24,023 nt of DNA from contig JAHHQS010000047.1 in the NCBI GenBank assembly GCA_020026285.1, positions 1-24,023 on the forward strand, written 5' to 3'. The stretch's first letter is position 1, and every line of letters starts with the position of its first letter. Below the pieces are notes generated by a model. It was given only the letters and a program-made list of their open reading frames with translations, was not told the DNA's origin and searched no databases. This DNA comes from Parabacteroides sp. GTDB lineage: Bacteria > Bacteroidota > Bacteroidia > Bacteroidales > Tannerellaceae. A program made the translations under genes and the position numbers. Below are positions 23,535 to 24,023 of this stretch, one piece after another.

Positions 23535-24023
23535 GCTCTCTTTACAGGATCTGGCTTCTATTTTATCAGAACAGACTGGTAAGACAGAACAGGATTGCGA
23601 ACGTTTCCTGCGTGAATTCATTTCGGTTATAACCGAAGGTGTATTAGTGGATAAAATAGTAAAGGTTAAAGGCTTGGGTACTTTTAAAATTATCCAGGTT
23701 GAAGAACGTGCCAGTGTTTCTGTGAATACAGGGGAAAGAGTGGTGATTCCAGCTCATAATAAATTCTCTTTCATACCGGATAAGAGTTTGAAGGAATTGG
23801 TCAACAAGCCTTTCTCTTTATTCGAGACAGTTGAATTGGATGAGGAAATCGAAATCTCGGATATGGAAGTTCCTGCAGACGAAGATGTAGAAGATGAAAC
23901 TTCTTCTGATGATAAGGAAGAAGTGGAAGTGACTCAATCCGATTCAGCAGTTGTTAATGAGAAAGTCCGGGAGGAAATGACTCCTTTGATTTCTGCTGAA
24001 GAAAGTTCTGAAGTGTCAGTTTC
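23524..24023 (+). CDS. Second HU-family protein with acidic C-terminal extension (partial, cut by window end)
   Basis: The frame opens at the ATG at 23524, inside the end of the previous gene (11-nt overlap), and runs to the window edge without a stop. About the first 95 residues are an HU-type domain: MNNKLSLQDLASILSEQTGK as the first helix, VDKIVKVKGLGTFKII, VNTGERVVIPAHNKFSFIP and a final LKELVNKPFSLFE. From about residue 100 the protein is acidic and low in complexity (DEEIEISDMEVPADEDVEDE and on), unlike plain HU. Bacteroidetes HU-like proteins with long tails, sometimes with a membrane or peptidoglycan-binding end, are known; whether this one has such an end cannot be seen here. The overlap suggests coupled translation with the upstream HU. 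Confidence 0.85.
   Translation, partial: MNNKLSLQDLASILSEQTGKTEQDCERFLREFISVITEGVLVDKIVKVKGLGTFKIIQVEERASVSVNTGERVVIPAHNKFSFIPDKSLKELVNKPFSLFETVELDEEIEISDMEVPADEDVEDETSSDDKEEVEVTQSDSAVVNEKVREEMTPLISAEESSEVSV

Noticed and set aside
1..24023. CRISPR arrays, insertion sequences, integrases, rRNA genes, restriction or retron systems
   Set aside because: No regularly spaced direct repeats, transposase or integrase motifs, rRNA sequence, methylase or reverse-transcriptase motifs were seen.

Overview
The window looks like chromosome from a gut-type Bacteroidales (Bacteroides or Parabacteroides grade). The evidence is low-to-middling GC, few strong Shine-Dalgarno sites, several copies of the Bacteroidetes -7 promoter motif TAnnTTTG, and many exported carbohydrate-active enzymes. 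The ftsY, rimO and tandem HU-protein block also fits. The genus is not proven from this sequence alone.

Layout. (1) 1-1244: the 3' part of a tRNA-Arg(TCT) with a strong terminator, then two unrecognised small genes on the minus strand. (2) 1476-3283: a small lipoprotein followed by an AzgA/NCS2-type purine permease. (3) 3541-8795: a glycan-degradation block in two divergent arms. The minus arm runs from a secreted endonuclease/exonuclease/phosphatase-fold protein through a five-Asp-box sialidase (nanH) to a DUF1349-like secreted protein. The plus arm is a SASA/SGNH carbohydrate esterase and a GH43 lipoprotein. No SusC/SusD pair is present, so this is a secreted enzyme set rather than a complete polysaccharide utilisation locus. 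(4) 8874-10380: a metallophosphoesterase lipoprotein overlapping a secreted, barrel-like protein. (5) 10573-11941: a lone HlyD/MacA-type adaptor behind a sigma-54-like promoter and a perfect 16-bp palindrome. (6) 11952-12178: an intergenic stretch that can fold into a long irregular RNA of about 175 nt, with a 6S-like outline, followed by a hairpin terminator. (7) 12239-14404: an ABM-fold monooxygenase and an APC amino acid permease, both minus strand. (8) 14618-17921: ispE followed by a large S9 prolyl-oligopeptidase-type peptidase. (9) 18337-24023: a PcrA/UvrD helicase, ftsY, rimO and two HU-family genes, the last cut by the window end.

How the genes work together. The sialidase and SASA esterase are natural partners, because O-acetyl groups can shield sialic acids and other sugars from glycosidases. 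GH43 and the DUF1349-like protein suggest action on a mixed host or plant glycan. The right-hand third is core housekeeping: isoprenoid synthesis, DNA repair, SRP-dependent membrane targeting, ribosome modification and nucleoid architecture.

Most worth following up: the putative structured RNA at about 11952-12126, the sigma-54-type control region driving an adaptor with no transporter next to it, and a possible near-leaderless start for the helicase gene. No CRISPR array, insertion sequence, integrase or rRNA gene was found.
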